NCBI GenBank assembly: GCA_937941455.1
Contig: CALDHM010000004.1
Span: 1-60,281, forward strand
Length of the DNA stretch: 60,281 nucleotides
Direction of reading: 5' to 3'
Source of the DNA: an uncultured Pirellulaceae bacterium
Lineage (GTDB): Bacteria; Planctomycetota; Planctomycetia; Pirellulales; Pirellulaceae
Part shown: positions 52,217 through 60,281 of the stretch, one piece after another
Layout of the letters: each line of letters opens with the position of its first letter
Position numbering within the stretch: the first letter of the stretch is position 1
Made by a program: the position numbers and the translations under genes
The notes under the pieces: generated by a model
What the model saw: the letters and a program-made list of their open reading frames with translations, nothing else
Told to the model about the DNA's origin: nothing
Databases searched by the model: none

Positions 52217-54154
52217 TTACGCCGCTCGGCGAACGTTGGCGGCCGAAGGCGTTTCGGCGAATAACTCCTGTTGCAAAATTTCCAAAACGTCTCGGTCGGC
52301 CCAGTAATAGAGGTGCCCGCGTAAGCCGACGGCGTGATTCGTATACTTGTTGTGCTCGGGCAGTTCCGAAAAGTCGATTTGGGTCCCCACGAAATCATCG
52401 CGACGGTAGATGTTGATCCAACGATCGACTCGCGATACCAGCGGTTGCCAGCGAGGATCGGAGAGTTTCGGATACATGTGCCCGAAATAGTGCTGGTATA
52501 AATGGCTGAAGGGAGAGCCCATCGTTACCAATTGCACTTTCGAAAAGGCGTTGTTCAGCCACGCCAGCCCCGGATCATTCAAGGTCTCGATCGCAATCAT
52601 GGTGCCCTGACTGTGGCTGACGATGGTCAACCGGGGCCGCGATTGCATGTGATCTCGAAAATAGGCCAAGGTCTTCTTAACGCGAACATGCACAGCATCT
52701 CGACGTTCGAAGTACAGCGTCCCATTACAAATCGTTTCACCATCAATACTAAACTCGTCACCATCGACAGCATCGTCGAGTCGTGTGGGGCGGTAAAAGA
52801 AATGATTCATCACATCCAGCACAATGTCGAGAATCGGCCGCAAATGCTGGAAGGCCATCATCACGACCACCCCGGCAGGCAACAACAAGTTCACGGCATG
52901 ATTGGCCTCCGCCATCAAGCGGCCGCCCCAAATCTGATCATAAGAATAACCCAAATATTGCCAAAACCCGACGCGCGCTGCCATGAATACGCCGATAAAC
53001 AATGCACAACCCATCGCAAATTGCAGTCCCGGGTGGACAATCAAGCGGGGCGGGGTCCGATCTTCTTGGATCCGCTGTTTTACACGAATCACGCGCCATC
53101 GGGCATAATTGAGCACAACCAACGCGGCCGCCCCGATGACCACCAGCGCCATCACGACCTGGACTCCCAAAATCGGAATCGCTTGGGTGAACAGCGAATT
53201 GAACTCGGAGAGATCGAGCATCCGCTCCAGGGACTTCGCCGCGGTTACCCAAATCATGGGAAGGGCCAATCCCCAAAAGCCGACCGCCAACGAGGGGAGT
53301 AAGAACGCGACGTTGAGCGCCGTGCGATGAATACCCGGCGTCAAGCGGGCCGCCATCCAACTCAAGCCCAGCGCTAACACCAGGAGCATTTGCGTCGACC
53401 ACAGGAATGCCAACATCGTAACCAGGATGCCGCAGTGCCAAGTCAATTCTTGATCAACATTGCCGCCAAACCGGGCATCGGGAAAAAATGGATTGATCAA
53501 AAAGGGTTTCAAAAAAGCCAAGCCGGAGACGAACGCCGCAACCGATTGAAACCAAAACCAAAATTGGCGAGACTCGAACACGCGAGCTAGTTGGTAGCCG
53601 ATGTTACCCACCAGCAGCGCTGCTGCCACCGAAATCGTCAGCACGACTTGGGTCCAGCCAACGCCTGCTGCATTCGGCCAGTTCAAACGATGGACCGTCA
53701 ACACAATCGCAAACCAGGCCAGAAAACCAGTCAGCGCGAGAATGGGACCGTGCACGAGGCTGGTACACCAAACGCCCAACTGGCGAACGCAACTCGCTGC
53801 GAATCCAGGCTGGCTGGCCGCGACGAATGCGATGTACCGCAAGCCGAATAGCACCTCGACAACACCGATGATCGCTCCGAGGATCCCCTTCCGCACGCGG
53901 GACAGATCTCCCCAATAGACTTCGGCGAAATCGATGCGCCGACCATTGACCCGAGCCTGCCGCAAGTGGCTAGCGAACGTGCCGACTTGAGTGCGACTGG
54001 TGTTGCGATCGTTCAGCCAGAGGACTTGTGGATTTTCGACCAAGGGCGTCCCGTAGGCGGCCAACGATCGCGCGAACAAGCTCAAAGTCTCCCCCGGTTC
54101 GGGGTCACCGACTCCGTGAACAACCAAGACGACATCGTGAGCTTCGGGTTCCAT
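52217..54154 (-). CDS. Large membrane protein with an alpha/beta-hydrolase fold split by a multi-pass insertion
   Basis: The 645-residue protein starts with a hydrolase-like strand and oxyanion loop (VVLVVHGVGDPEPGE, residues 7-21). Eight to ten transmembrane helices follow between about residues 90 and 455. The hydrolase fold then returns with a nucleophile elbow, IVSHSQGT (Ser 515). Plausible later acid and base are Asp 575-580 (RRDDFVGTQ) and the His of NHAVGLRGHLYYW near 600. No signal peptide is seen. The organisation is unusual; lipase or thioesterase activity at the membrane is inference. It is transcribed away from the hydrogenase genes and is 335 bases beyond the suf operon terminator region. 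Confidence 0.7.
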   Translation of the reverse strand: MEPEAHDVVLVVHGVGDPEPGETLSLFARSLAAYGTPLVENPQVLWLNDRNTSRTQVGTFASHLRQARVNGRRIDFAEVYWGDLSRVRKGILGAIIGVVEVLFGLRYIAFVAASQPGFAASCVRQLGVWCTSLVHGPILALTGFLAWFAIVLTVHRLNWPNAAGVGWTQVVLTISVAAALLVGNIGYQLARVFESRQFWFWFQSVAAFVSGLAFLKPFLINPFFPDARFGGNVDQELTWHCGILVTMLAFLWSTQMLLVLALGLSWMAARLTPGIHRTALNVAFLLPSLAVGFWGLALPMIWVTAAKSLERMLDLSEFNSLFTQAIPILGVQVVMALVVIGAAALVVLNYARWRVIRVKQRIQEDRTPPRLIVHPGLQFAMGCALFIGVFMAARVGFWQYLGYSYDQIWGGRLMAEANHAVNLLLPAGVVVMMAFQHLRPILDIVLDVMNHFFYRPTRLDDAVDGDEFSIDGETICNGTLYFERRDAVHVRVKKTLAYFRDHMQSRPRLTIVSHSQGTMIAIETLNDPGLAWLNNAFSKVQLVTMGSPFSHLYQHYFGHMYPKLSDPRWQPLVSRVDRWINIYRRDDFVGTQIDFSELPEHNKYTNHAVGLRGHLYYWADRDVLEILQQELFAETPSAANVRRAA

Positions 54155-54489
54155 CCGTAGAACTTTTTTCTCAAATAAAGCGAATCGTGTTCAGCGAATC
54201 GCGGGCAACAGCGCGGATCGTCCTCGGCCCCATCGACTTGGAATAAATTGACCAGATGAGACCCGCCGCGCCGTAAAGCGCTAGGGCAAGGCGATCTGCC
54301 GAATTTTCGCGGGCGGTACTATAGAGAAACCGCGAAGATGAGCAAGTGCTATCGAGACCGATGCTGGCAGCCCGGCGAAAAATCAGCCCAAATCTGTCGG
54401 GCTGTCTGAGTCCTGGCCTTCCGCTACCGCTTTGCTAGCACAATATTGCGTTGCGAGCCGAATCCCGTTCAGCCTCGCGTAGAATTCGC
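54155..54489. other. Intergenic region between sufT and the hydrolase-like gene
   Basis: Apart from the terminator at 54378-54404, I see no gene or repeat. The promoter of the hydrolase-like gene must lie here, but no clear consensus was found. Confidence 0.5.
54378..54404 (-). terminator. Rho-independent terminator of the suf operon
   Basis: Read on the minus strand, CAGCCC and GGGCTG form a perfect 6-bp stem with a 9-base loop (54384-54404), followed by ATTTTT. It lies 85 bases after the sufT stop codon. Confidence 0.65.
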
Positions 54490-54813
54490 TCAGAAGATGC
54501 CGAGTTGATCGCGAGCCGCCTCAGTCATGCGGTCCTGAGTCCACGGCGGATCCATTACGACCTTGACGTCCACCTGTTTGACTCCCGGCAACTCGCCAAC
54601 GAATTGCTTGCTTTGGCTCACCAACTGCGGGCCCGCTGGGCACATGGGACTGGTCAGCGTCATCTCGATTTTCACATCGTATTCCTCGGGTGCACCCGGG
54701 CGGGGAATCACATCCACGACATAGACCAAGCCCAAATCAACGATGTTGACGAATAGTTCCGGGTCGATCACTTTTTTGAGCACTTCGCGAACTTGATCTT
54801 CGTGCAATGGCAT
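54490..54813 (-). CDS. sufT: SufT-type (DUF59/MIP18) iron-sulfur assembly factor
   Basis: The 107-residue protein is a DUF59/PaaD-like domain: VIDPELFVNIVDLGLVYVVD, MTLTSPMCPAGPQLV with the conserved cysteine, and a C-terminal DPPWTQDRMTEAARDQLG. SufT aids [Fe-S] delivery to target proteins. It is the last suf gene, 16 bases after the Rieske ferredoxin gene. PaaD-type domains differ in partners; the suf neighbours decide the assignment. Confidence 0.9.
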   Translation of the reverse strand: MPLHEDQVREVLKKVIDPELFVNIVDLGLVYVVDVIPRPGAPEEYDVKIEMTLTSPMCPAGPQLVSQSKQFVGELPGVKQVDVKVVMDPPWTQDRMTEAARDQLGIF

Positions 54814-54829
54814 GGGACAGTCTCAACGA

Positions 54830-55141
54830 TTAGTTCAGTTTGACCAAAACGTTTTCGTCGACCACTCGGCACTCATGGACCTGCGTCGGCCGAAAGGCGG
54901 GCATGCACAATGCCGCTCCGGTACGAATATCGAACCGAGCGCCGTGCCGGGGGCACTCGATTTCGAAGCCTTGGTGCGAGCCATCGGCCAGCGTCCCGCC
55001 GTCATGGGTGCATATGTCGTCGATGCAAAAGTATTGATCGCCGATGCGGAATAGCAGAACCAGCCTGTCCGCGATCTCGACCAAAGTTTTCTCGCCATCG
55101 GCCAGGTCACCGTGCCGGATTGCAACTTGAAATTCGGACAT
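54830..55141 (-). CDS. Rieske-type ferredoxin of the suf operon
   Basis: The 103-residue protein carries the [2Fe-2S] ligands CTHDGG (Cys and His) and CPRHGARF in the spacing of oxygenase-type Rieske ferredoxins. It is small, with no other domain. It lies 33 bases after sufD and 16 before sufT, so it is co-transcribed. It may supply electrons to cluster assembly or be a client; a dioxygenase partner is not present here. Confidence 0.88.
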   Translation of the reverse strand: MSEFQVAIRHGDLADGEKTLVEIADRLVLLFRIGDQYFCIDDICTHDGGTLADGSHQGFEIECPRHGARFDIRTGAALCMPAFRPTQVHECRVVDENVLVKLN

Positions 55142-55174
55142 GCCGTAGTCACCAAGCTCAGAATCTCGAAACGA

Positions 55175-56491
55175 CTATTCGTACTCGCGGACCCGGCGGC
55201 TGATCGCCCGCCCGAGGGCTTCACGCACGGATTCGATCGTAATCCGATCGAAAACCTGTTGGAAGAAGCCGGTCACGATCATCTGAATGGCTTCTTGGCG
55301 GGTGAAGCCGCGAGCGCGAGAGTAGAAGATCAGTTCTTCGTCTACGCGGCCACTGGTGCTGCCGTGGGTGCAACGCACGTCATCAGCCTCGATCTCCAAG
55401 CCCGGAATCGAATCGGCGCGGGCGGAATCGCTGAGCAGCAAGTTATCGTTTCGCTGATAACCATCCGTTTTTTGTGCACCCGGATCGACCTTGATCATGC
55501 CCCGCCAAACGGTGCGCGAGTTGTCTTGCAAAGCGGCTTTGTAGAGGAAATCGCTCCGGCAATGCGGCGCGGTGTGCCGCTGCAGCGTGTGATAGGACAG
55601 ATGCTGTTTTCCTTCGGTGAACATCACGCCGTTGACTTGCGACGATGCTCCAGGGCCAACCAATTCGACGTGCTGGTTGACCTTTGACAGTCGCGATCCC
55701 AACGCCCCGACCGTCCATTGCAGCGACCCATCGCGGTGCACGACGGCTTTTTGGTGCCCGAATTGCCAGACTCCCTGGCCGAGATCTTGCAAATTCACAT
55801 ACCGCAGGTGAGCGCCGGGGCCGATGATCATCTCGATTCCGCCACAGTGGAAACCGCCGGGGGCCGAATTGGTCGCACTCGGTACGCTGCACGACTCGGC
55901 CAGCAATGTCGCCTCGGCCCCTTCCTCGAGAATCACCAGCGTGTGGCTGAGATCAGCACTGCCGTCGGACAAAGCGAGCAGGGCGTGGAGCGGCTGTTTC
56001 ATCGCGACGCCGCGAGGCACATACAGCAGGGAACCGGACGACCAGAACGCGGCATGCAAAGCCGCGAAACGGTCAGCCGCCATGTTGTAGGTTTTGGTCA
56101 TCAAATGCGGACGAATAACATCGGGGTATTCAGTGACCAACTGCATTAGCGGGCCGAACAAGACGCCGCGTTCAGCCCACTGCGGTTCCAATTCGCACAC
56201 ACGCGGCATCGAGTCGAGGGTGACAAGGCGGCCACCGAGATCGACCCCTTCGCTCAGGGTGCCACTGGGGAACGAATCGCTGCTGCCCGCTACCAAGGCA
56301 TACTGGTCGAGCTTGAACGCCCTAATGTCCGTCCGCATCCATTCCTCGTCGCGATGGTTCGGCCACGACAGACACTCGAAATGTTGCCAAGCCTCCCGGC
56401 GAAGGTCCTGTAGCCACTCGGGCTGCTCCAGTAAGTCCATCAAGGCGTCGAAGCCCTGCCGATTAAAGGCGATTTTTTGGAGAGTTTCCAT
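55175..56491 (-). CDS. sufD: Fe-S cluster assembly protein SufD
   Basis: The 438-residue protein is a SufB/SufD family member with the beta-helix core (GALGSRLSKVNQHVELVGPG, RHTAPHCRSDFLYKAALQDN). The C-terminal helical part carries HGSTSGRVDEELIFYSRARG. It lacks the long N-terminal insert and SufB-type Cys/His pattern. SufD partners SufB and SufC in the SufBC2D scaffold. It lies 91 bases after sufB. Confidence 0.93.
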   Translation of the reverse strand: METLQKIAFNRQGFDALMDLLEQPEWLQDLRREAWQHFECLSWPNHRDEEWMRTDIRAFKLDQYALVAGSSDSFPSGTLSEGVDLGGRLVTLDSMPRVCELEPQWAERGVLFGPLMQLVTEYPDVIRPHLMTKTYNMAADRFAALHAAFWSSGSLLYVPRGVAMKQPLHALLALSDGSADLSHTLVILEEGAEATLLAESCSVPSATNSAPGGFHCGGIEMIIGPGAHLRYVNLQDLGQGVWQFGHQKAVVHRDGSLQWTVGALGSRLSKVNQHVELVGPGASSQVNGVMFTEGKQHLSYHTLQRHTAPHCRSDFLYKAALQDNSRTVWRGMIKVDPGAQKTDGYQRNDNLLLSDSARADSIPGLEIEADDVRCTHGSTSGRVDEELIFYSRARGFTRQEAIQMIVTGFFQQVFDRITIESVREALGRAISRRVREYE

Positions 56492-56582
56492 TTTGTTCGT
56501 TGCTTCAGAATTCGATGAGTCAATTCAGTTCAGATCGATGTTGCAGGCGATGGCCGCAGAGGGCCGCGAGCCGATTGGCGCT

Positions 56583-57998
56583 TTAGCCAACCGAGCCTTC
56601 CATTTGCAACTGGATCAGCCGATTGAGTTCAACGGCATACTCCATGGGCAGCTCCTTGACGAGCGGCTCGATGAAGCCATTGACAATCATCGTACTCGCC
56701 TCGGCCTCGGTCAGTCCCCGACTCATGAGATAGAACAGCTGCTCCTCGCCGATCCGCGAGACACTGGCCTCATGACCTATTGAAACATCTTGCTCGGCGA
56801 TTTCGATATAAGGATAGGTATCGCTACGACTGGCTGGGTCGAGAATCAACGCGTCGCACACCACATTACACTTGGCGTTTCTGGCCCCGCGTTCGACCTT
56901 CGCCAGACCGCGGTAACTGCTGCGCCCACCATTTTTGGAAATCGATTTGGAAATGATCTGTCCCGTTGTGTTCGAAGCAGCATGCACCAGTTTCGCCCCG
57001 GCGTCTTGGTGCTGGCCCTTGCCCGCGAAGGCGATCGACAGGATTTCGCCCCGGGCACCAGGCTCCAGCATGTATACCGCCGGGTATTTCATGGTTAACT
57101 GGCTCCCCAGGTTTCCATCGACCCACTCCATCACGGCGTCTTGGTAGGCAAAGGCCCGCTTGGTGACCAGGTTGTAGATGTTATTGGCCCAGTTTTGAAT
57201 CGTCGTGTAGCGGCAGCGCCCGTTCCGTTTGACGATGACCTCAACGACGGCCGAATGAAGGCTTTCGCTGGAATACATCGGAGCCGTGCAGCCCTCGACG
57301 TAGTGGACATGTGCCCCCTCGTCGACGATGATCAGAGTCCGTTCGAACTGCCCCATATTCTCTTCATTGATGCGGAAGTAAGCCTGTAAGGGGAATTCGA
57401 TTTTGACTCCTTTCGGCACATAAATGAAGGAACCGCCGGACCATACCGCCGAGTTGAGGGCCGCGAATTTATTGTCTCCCGGCGGAATCACCGTACCAAA
57501 GTACTGCCGCAGCAGATCGGCGTGCTCACGAACTGCGGTATCGGTGTCGGTAAAGATCACTCCTTTTTTAACGAGATCTTCCTTGAGCGATCCGTAGACC
57601 ACTTCACTCTCGAACTGCGCCTTGACGCCCGCAAGGTATTTTCGCTCAGCTTCGGGGATCCCCAACTTCTCGAAGGTCTCTTTGATTTCTTCGGGCACGT
57701 CGTCCCAGGTGCGTCCTTGCTTGTTCGTCGGCTTGAGGTAGTAGTAGATATCCTGGAAATCGAGCTCGATATTCCCCCCCCACTTCGGCATTGGTTTGGC
57801 CTCGAAGATCTCCAAGGCTTTGAGGCGGAAGTCCCGCATCCAGCCGGGCTCATTCTTCATTTCGGAAATTTGTGCAACGATCTCGCGATCCAAGCCCTTG
57901 CGAGCTTTGAATACCGCCTTAGCATCGGTGCGAAAATCGTACTTGTTGATTTCGCCGATCGCGTCGTGTTCGGATTCGAGCATGATGTCGATTGCCAT
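56583..57998 (-). CDS. sufB: Fe-S cluster assembly scaffold protein SufB
   Basis: The 471-residue scaffold has the signature blocks [40 protein letters not shown], and [20 protein letters not shown], including the conserved cysteines. [20 protein letters not shown] closes the core. AAGGATTG precedes the ATG. With SufC and SufD it assembles [Fe-S] clusters. No sufS or sufU/sufE is present in the window, so the sulfur donor must be encoded elsewhere. Confidence 0.96.
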   Translation of the reverse strand: MAIDIMLESEHDAIGEINKYDFRTDAKAVFKARKGLDREIVAQISEMKNEPGWMRDFRLKALEIFEAKPMPKWGGNIELDFQDIYYYLKPTNKQGRTWDDVPEEIKETFEKLGIPEAERKYLAGVKAQFESEVVYGSLKEDLVKKGVIFTDTDTAVREHADLLRQYFGTVIPPGDNKFAALNSAVWSGGSFIYVPKGVKIEFPLQAYFRINEENMGQFERTLIIVDEGAHVHYVEGCTAPMYSSESLHSAVVEVIVKRNGRCRYTTIQNWANNIYNLVTKRAFAYQDAVMEWVDGNLGSQLTMKYPAVYMLEPGARGEILSIAFAGKGQHQDAGAKLVHAASNTTGQIISKSISKNGGRSSYRGLAKVERGARNAKCNVVCDALILDPASRSDTYPYIEIAEQDVSIGHEASVSRIGEEQLFYLMSRGLTEAEASTMIVNGFIEPLVKELPMEYAVELNRLIQLQMEGSVG

Positions 57999-58139
57999 AA
58001 TTCAATCCTTATGATTTTAGTGTTGGTTCATTCCGTGCGTGTTGCTCTGTTGCCCCGTGGGATCGCTTCGACTCGTTGGCTGGACACAGGTACTTAGTTT
58101 GCGAGCCCAGTTCTGCCAGCCAATGAACGCCAAAGTGTG

Positions 58140-58967
58140 TCAGGTCTCCGCTAGTTGAGGCTGTTCGACCTCATTGTTGCGATCGTTCAACTCCGAAGCT
58201 TCCGGGTGATCGCGGCGAACCCGATCGTAGCCCTTGGTGTGCAATTCAGCGGCCAACTCAGGACCGCCTGTTTCCACGATGCGGCCGCCTAGGATGACAT
58301 GAGTAAATTGCGGCGGGTTATGTTCGAGCAACTTGTCATGGTGCGTGATGATTAGCAGTCCCATGCGTTCGCCACCGATCTCGGCGATACTCTGGCTGGC
58401 CAAGCGGACAGCATCAGCATCGAGCCCGGAATCCGTTTCGTCGAGGATCGCGAATTTGGGCTGCAGCATCGCAAGTTGGAGTATCTCGGCTCGCTTCATT
58501 TCCCCACCGCTAAAACCGTCATTGACGTAGCGACGGGCAAAGTCCGGATCCATGCGGAGTTGCGACATCTTCTCCTTCAGTTCGGCACGGAACTCTCGCA
58601 TCGGGATCAGTTCCTCTCCCTCCTTGCGCTGCGGATTGCGAACATTGGTCGTCGCGTGGCGCAAAAAATCCGCCAACTTGACGCCGGGAATCGCAATCGG
58701 CCGCTGGAAGGCATAAAAAATCCCAGCTCGGGCTCGCTCATCAGCTTCCATTTCCAGAATGTTTTCGCCGTTCAGCAAAATTTCGCCGGCAGTGACTTCG
58801 TAATTCGGATGGCCCATGATCACCAATCCGAGGGTGCTCTTCCCCGAACCGTTGGGGCCCATCAACGCATGCGTCTCGCCACGGCGGATCGTCAAATTGA
58901 CGCCCCGCAGAATCGGTCTCCCCTCGATCTCGACATGCAAGTCGCGAATTTCCAAGGTGTCTGTCAT
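58140..58967 (-). CDS. sufC: Fe-S cluster assembly ATPase SufC
   Basis: The 275-residue ABC-type ATPase has Walker A GPNGSGKST, a Q-loop (FQRPIAIPGV), signature FSGGEMKRAEI and Walker B FAILDETDSGLD. It lacks membrane helices, as is usual for SufC. The C-terminal roughly 25 residues (HPEASELNDRNNEVEQPQ) extend slightly beyond the usual end. It is the first structural suf gene, 83 bases after sufR and 141 before sufB. Confidence 0.96.
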   Translation of the reverse strand: MTDTLEIRDLHVEIEGRPILRGVNLTIRRGETHALMGPNGSGKSTLGLVIMGHPNYEVTAGEILLNGENILEMEADERARAGIFYAFQRPIAIPGVKLADFLRHATTNVRNPQRKEGEELIPMREFRAELKEKMSQLRMDPDFARRYVNDGFSGGEMKRAEILQLAMLQPKFAILDETDSGLDADAVRLASQSIAEIGGERMGLLIITHHDKLLEHNPPQFTHVILGGRIVETGGPELAAELHTKGYDRVRRDHPEASELNDRNNEVEQPQLAET

Positions 58968-59050
58968 GATGTGAGTGTCCTATTCGCTGGATGTTGGTAG
59001 TTTCAAAGGTCTAATTCATTCGCCGATTCGTCGGCGGGCTATCGATTGAT

Positions 59051-59695
59051 TCAGTTCGTGTTTTCTGTCGCAAACGCAAAGGTGCAACAACCTTCGGCCG
59101 AATGGCAACGGCATTCGGTGAGTCGAACTGGTCGTCCAAGCATTTGCGAAAACATGGTTTTTTCGACGTCGCAGATTTGATGTTGATCAGGACCGGAAAT
59201 TCCCGGATAGGGACAACCGCTTATCTTCAGCACAGGAAGCTCGCCGTCGCTCGGCGTTTCAACAGCGGCAGTGATCTGGTTGTCCCGCAGTAACCGCGCG
59301 AGCGACAGCAGCCGCTCGTGGTCGGTTTTACCCGTCAAACTTAGTTGCCATTGCTCAGCCAGCCGTCGGCTGATTCGGTCGAGGAGTTGACTTAGAATTG
59401 CTTTATCCTCAATTTGCAAAATCTCGGACCACAAAACCTTGGCCAACGCCGTGAGATTGTTGCCAAGAAATTCCTGCCCCGCCGCGGTCAGCGCGTAGAC
59501 AAACGCCGGTCTGCCCCGAGTTTGACGAATTTCCTCCCGAAAAACCGCACCGGCGGCAATCAAGCGGTCCAGACGCTGCCTGACGGCCGTCGCAGTGACT
59601 CCCAAAGCGGCCGCCAACTCGTCGACGGACATTTTTCGCCCACGCTGAAGGGTCTCGAGCAGTCCTCGGTCTGATTTTTCGATGATCCGATTCAT
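59051..59695 (-). CDS. sufR: SufR-like iron-sulfur transcriptional regulator
   Basis: The 214-residue protein has an N-terminal winged helix-turn-helix (SVDELAAALGVTATAVRQRL) and a C-terminal sensory part with cysteines in ISGCPYPG, HQICDVEK and TECRCHSAEGCCTF. This resembles SufR, an [Fe-S]-binding repressor of suf genes in cyanobacteria and mycobacteria. Its place at the head of the suf operon supports autoregulation. Some related regulators (ArsR/DeoR-like) share the fold, but the cysteine pattern favours SufR. Confidence 0.85.
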   Translation of the reverse strand: MNRIIEKSDRGLLETLQRGRKMSVDELAAALGVTATAVRQRLDRLIAAGAVFREEIRQTRGRPAFVYALTAAGQEFLGNNLTALAKVLWSEILQIEDKAILSQLLDRISRRLAEQWQLSLTGKTDHERLLSLARLLRDNQITAAVETPSDGELPVLKISGCPYPGISGPDQHQICDVEKTMFSQMLGRPVRLTECRCHSAEGCCTFAFATENTN

Positions 59696-59745
59696 CGGGA
59701 AAACGTGGAAAAAAGCCAGAAATACCGTGCCCGCCTATGTGCTAT

Positions 59746-59785
59746 CCGATGCATCGGCCATTATTTAACATTTTTTACAGTAAAA
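59746..59785 (-). promoter_or_regulatory. Candidate SufR operator region upstream of the suf operon
   Basis: Two palindromes lie 50-90 bases upstream of sufR: CCGATGCATCGG (59746-59757), perfect over 12 bases, and TTTTAC-A-GTAAAA (59773-59785), perfect over 6+6 with one central base. The intervening region is A/T-rich and probably contains the promoter. Neither matches the published cyanobacterial or mycobacterial SufR boxes as I recall them, so operator function is inferred from position and symmetry. Confidence 0.45.
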
Positions 59786-59879
59786 TATGCGAAAAAGAAA
59801 GGGGGTGGAGAAAAGAATTTCGAAATTTTTGTGGAACAGTGGATAAAACCAAATTCCACCTCGTTTTCGGCAGAGTCAA

Positions 59880-59899
59880 GGCCGAGCGAAGCGAGGCTG
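59880..59899 (+). repeat. Short dispersed repeat, second copy of the 2439-2458 element
   Basis: GGCCGAGCGAAGCGAGGCTG matches the reverse complement of 2439-2458 at 19 of 20 positions. It lies between sufR and the IS remnant, without the hairpin seen in the first copy. Confidence 0.55.
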
Positions 59900-59922
59900 G
59901 GAAAAGGAGCTGAAAGGACTCT

Positions 59923-60281
59923 TTAGAAAAGCATGCCGCACCAAAGGATCATGATGTTGTGCGTGAGAACAATGAGTCGCAGTTCTCTGGTTTGTGACCA
60001 GTAAGTTCGTCCTCGGACATGATTGCCCTGACGGCGTTTGATCATCGAGACCGTAGTTTCAACCTGGGCTCAGAGCCTGTAGCTATCTTGGTCGAATCGA
60101 GTCCGCATGGGCCTCCTGTATCTGCCTCGCGCCGGTTGATCGGTGGGTCTGCCATGCTTCGCGGGAATGATCGTTCTGGCACCGATGACTTGTCTCGCAA
60201 ATTCGTGGTTGGATTCTGAATCATATGCCGCATCTGCAACCAACAATTTGACGCCAACACGACGGCGGGTTTGTGCTAACA
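59923..60281 (-). pseudogene. IS4/IS5-type transposase gene, C-terminal part, with internal stop
   Basis: Read on the minus strand the frame is open from the window edge (60279 downward) and gives KLLVADAAYDSESNHEFARQ, RTIIPAKHGRPTDQPARGR, then a TGA stop at 60070-60072. It continues in the same frame with AQVETTVSMIKRRQGNH, RTYWSQTRELRLIVLTHNIM to the natural stop at 59923-59925. The DDE-type transposase pattern, including the late Glu of VETTVSMIKRR, is clear. The in-frame stop, where relatives have a basic or polar residue, marks it as inactive unless it is suppressed. The N-terminal part lies outside the window. Confidence 0.82.

Noticed and set aside
52502-53302. 266-residue plus-strand frame inside the hydrolase-like gene
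   Set aside because: Antisense shadow of a coherent membrane protein; composition is typical of reverse-frame translation.
1-60281. CRISPR array, rRNA, tRNA, prophage or toxin-antitoxin pair
   Set aside because: No regularly spaced repeats, conserved RNA cores, integrases or phage genes were seen on reading both strands.

Overview
The window most resembles a chromosomal segment of a planctomycete, probably Pirellula/Rhodopirellula-like. This rests on recalled family resemblance, not on a database search. The pointers are a membrane Ser/Thr kinase of a type common in planctomycetes, an SUMF1/FGE-domain fragment, a YidC with a long extra periplasmic region, many small secreted or TPR proteins, and GC-rich dispersed intergenic repeats of a kind seen in that phylum. 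No rRNA, tRNA or CRISPR array was found by eye. Both edges carry pieces of what looks like the same IS4/IS5-type transposase family, and both pieces are broken.

Layout. 0-7 kb: an FGE-domain gene cut by an IS fragment, a zinc/manganese-type ABC substrate-binding lipoprotein, undecaprenyl-diphosphatase uppP, the leucine genes leuC-leuD, and a beta-propeller-like secreted protein. 7-19 kb: a Gly-rich Spy/CpxP-like secreted protein with a strong terminator, then a tight type II secretion/type IV pilin-like operon (gspE, F, G, H, I, J, K, an L/PilM-N-like gene and an M/PilO-like gene) with no secretin or prepilin peptidase. 19-29 kb: a TPR protein, yidC-mnmE, two tandem calcineurin-like phosphatases, tsaB and a small membrane protein. 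28.8-33.1 kb (minus strand): a coupled operon of membrane Ser/Thr kinase, small membrane protein, RluA-type pseudouridine synthase and sulfotransferase.

33.6-51.9 kb: a complete [NiFe]-hydrogenase island. The structural genes (41.3-44.0 kb) look like the group 1h (formerly group 5, actinobacterial-type, high-affinity) enzyme that scavenges atmospheric hydrogen. The small subunit has no Tat signal and has CSGN where other families have the proximal-cluster CxxC. The large subunit ends in DSCLVCTVH plus a cleavable tail. Downstream, on the same strand, are a fused maturation endopeptidase, a TPR protein, a small unknown protein, a NifU-Rieske iron-sulfur protein (HhyE/HucE-like), a six-repeat NHL propeller, hypC, hypD, hypE and a tiny His-rich membrane protein. 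hypF lies upstream. hypA, hypB, a GAF-domain histidine kinase, a LuxR/NarL response regulator and a DUF1641-like protein lie on the opposite strand. All six hyp genes are present, so the island looks self-sufficient for cofactor assembly. The likely physiology is respiratory use of trace H2 during energy limitation.

52-59.7 kb (minus strand): a large membrane protein with an alpha/beta-hydrolase fold split by a multi-pass membrane insertion, then a SUF iron-sulfur operon transcribed sufR-sufC-sufB-sufD-Rieske ferredoxin-sufT and closed by a hairpin terminator. It has no sufS or sufU/E. It could help supply clusters to the many Fe-S proteins of the hydrogenase island. The window ends in a decayed transposase.
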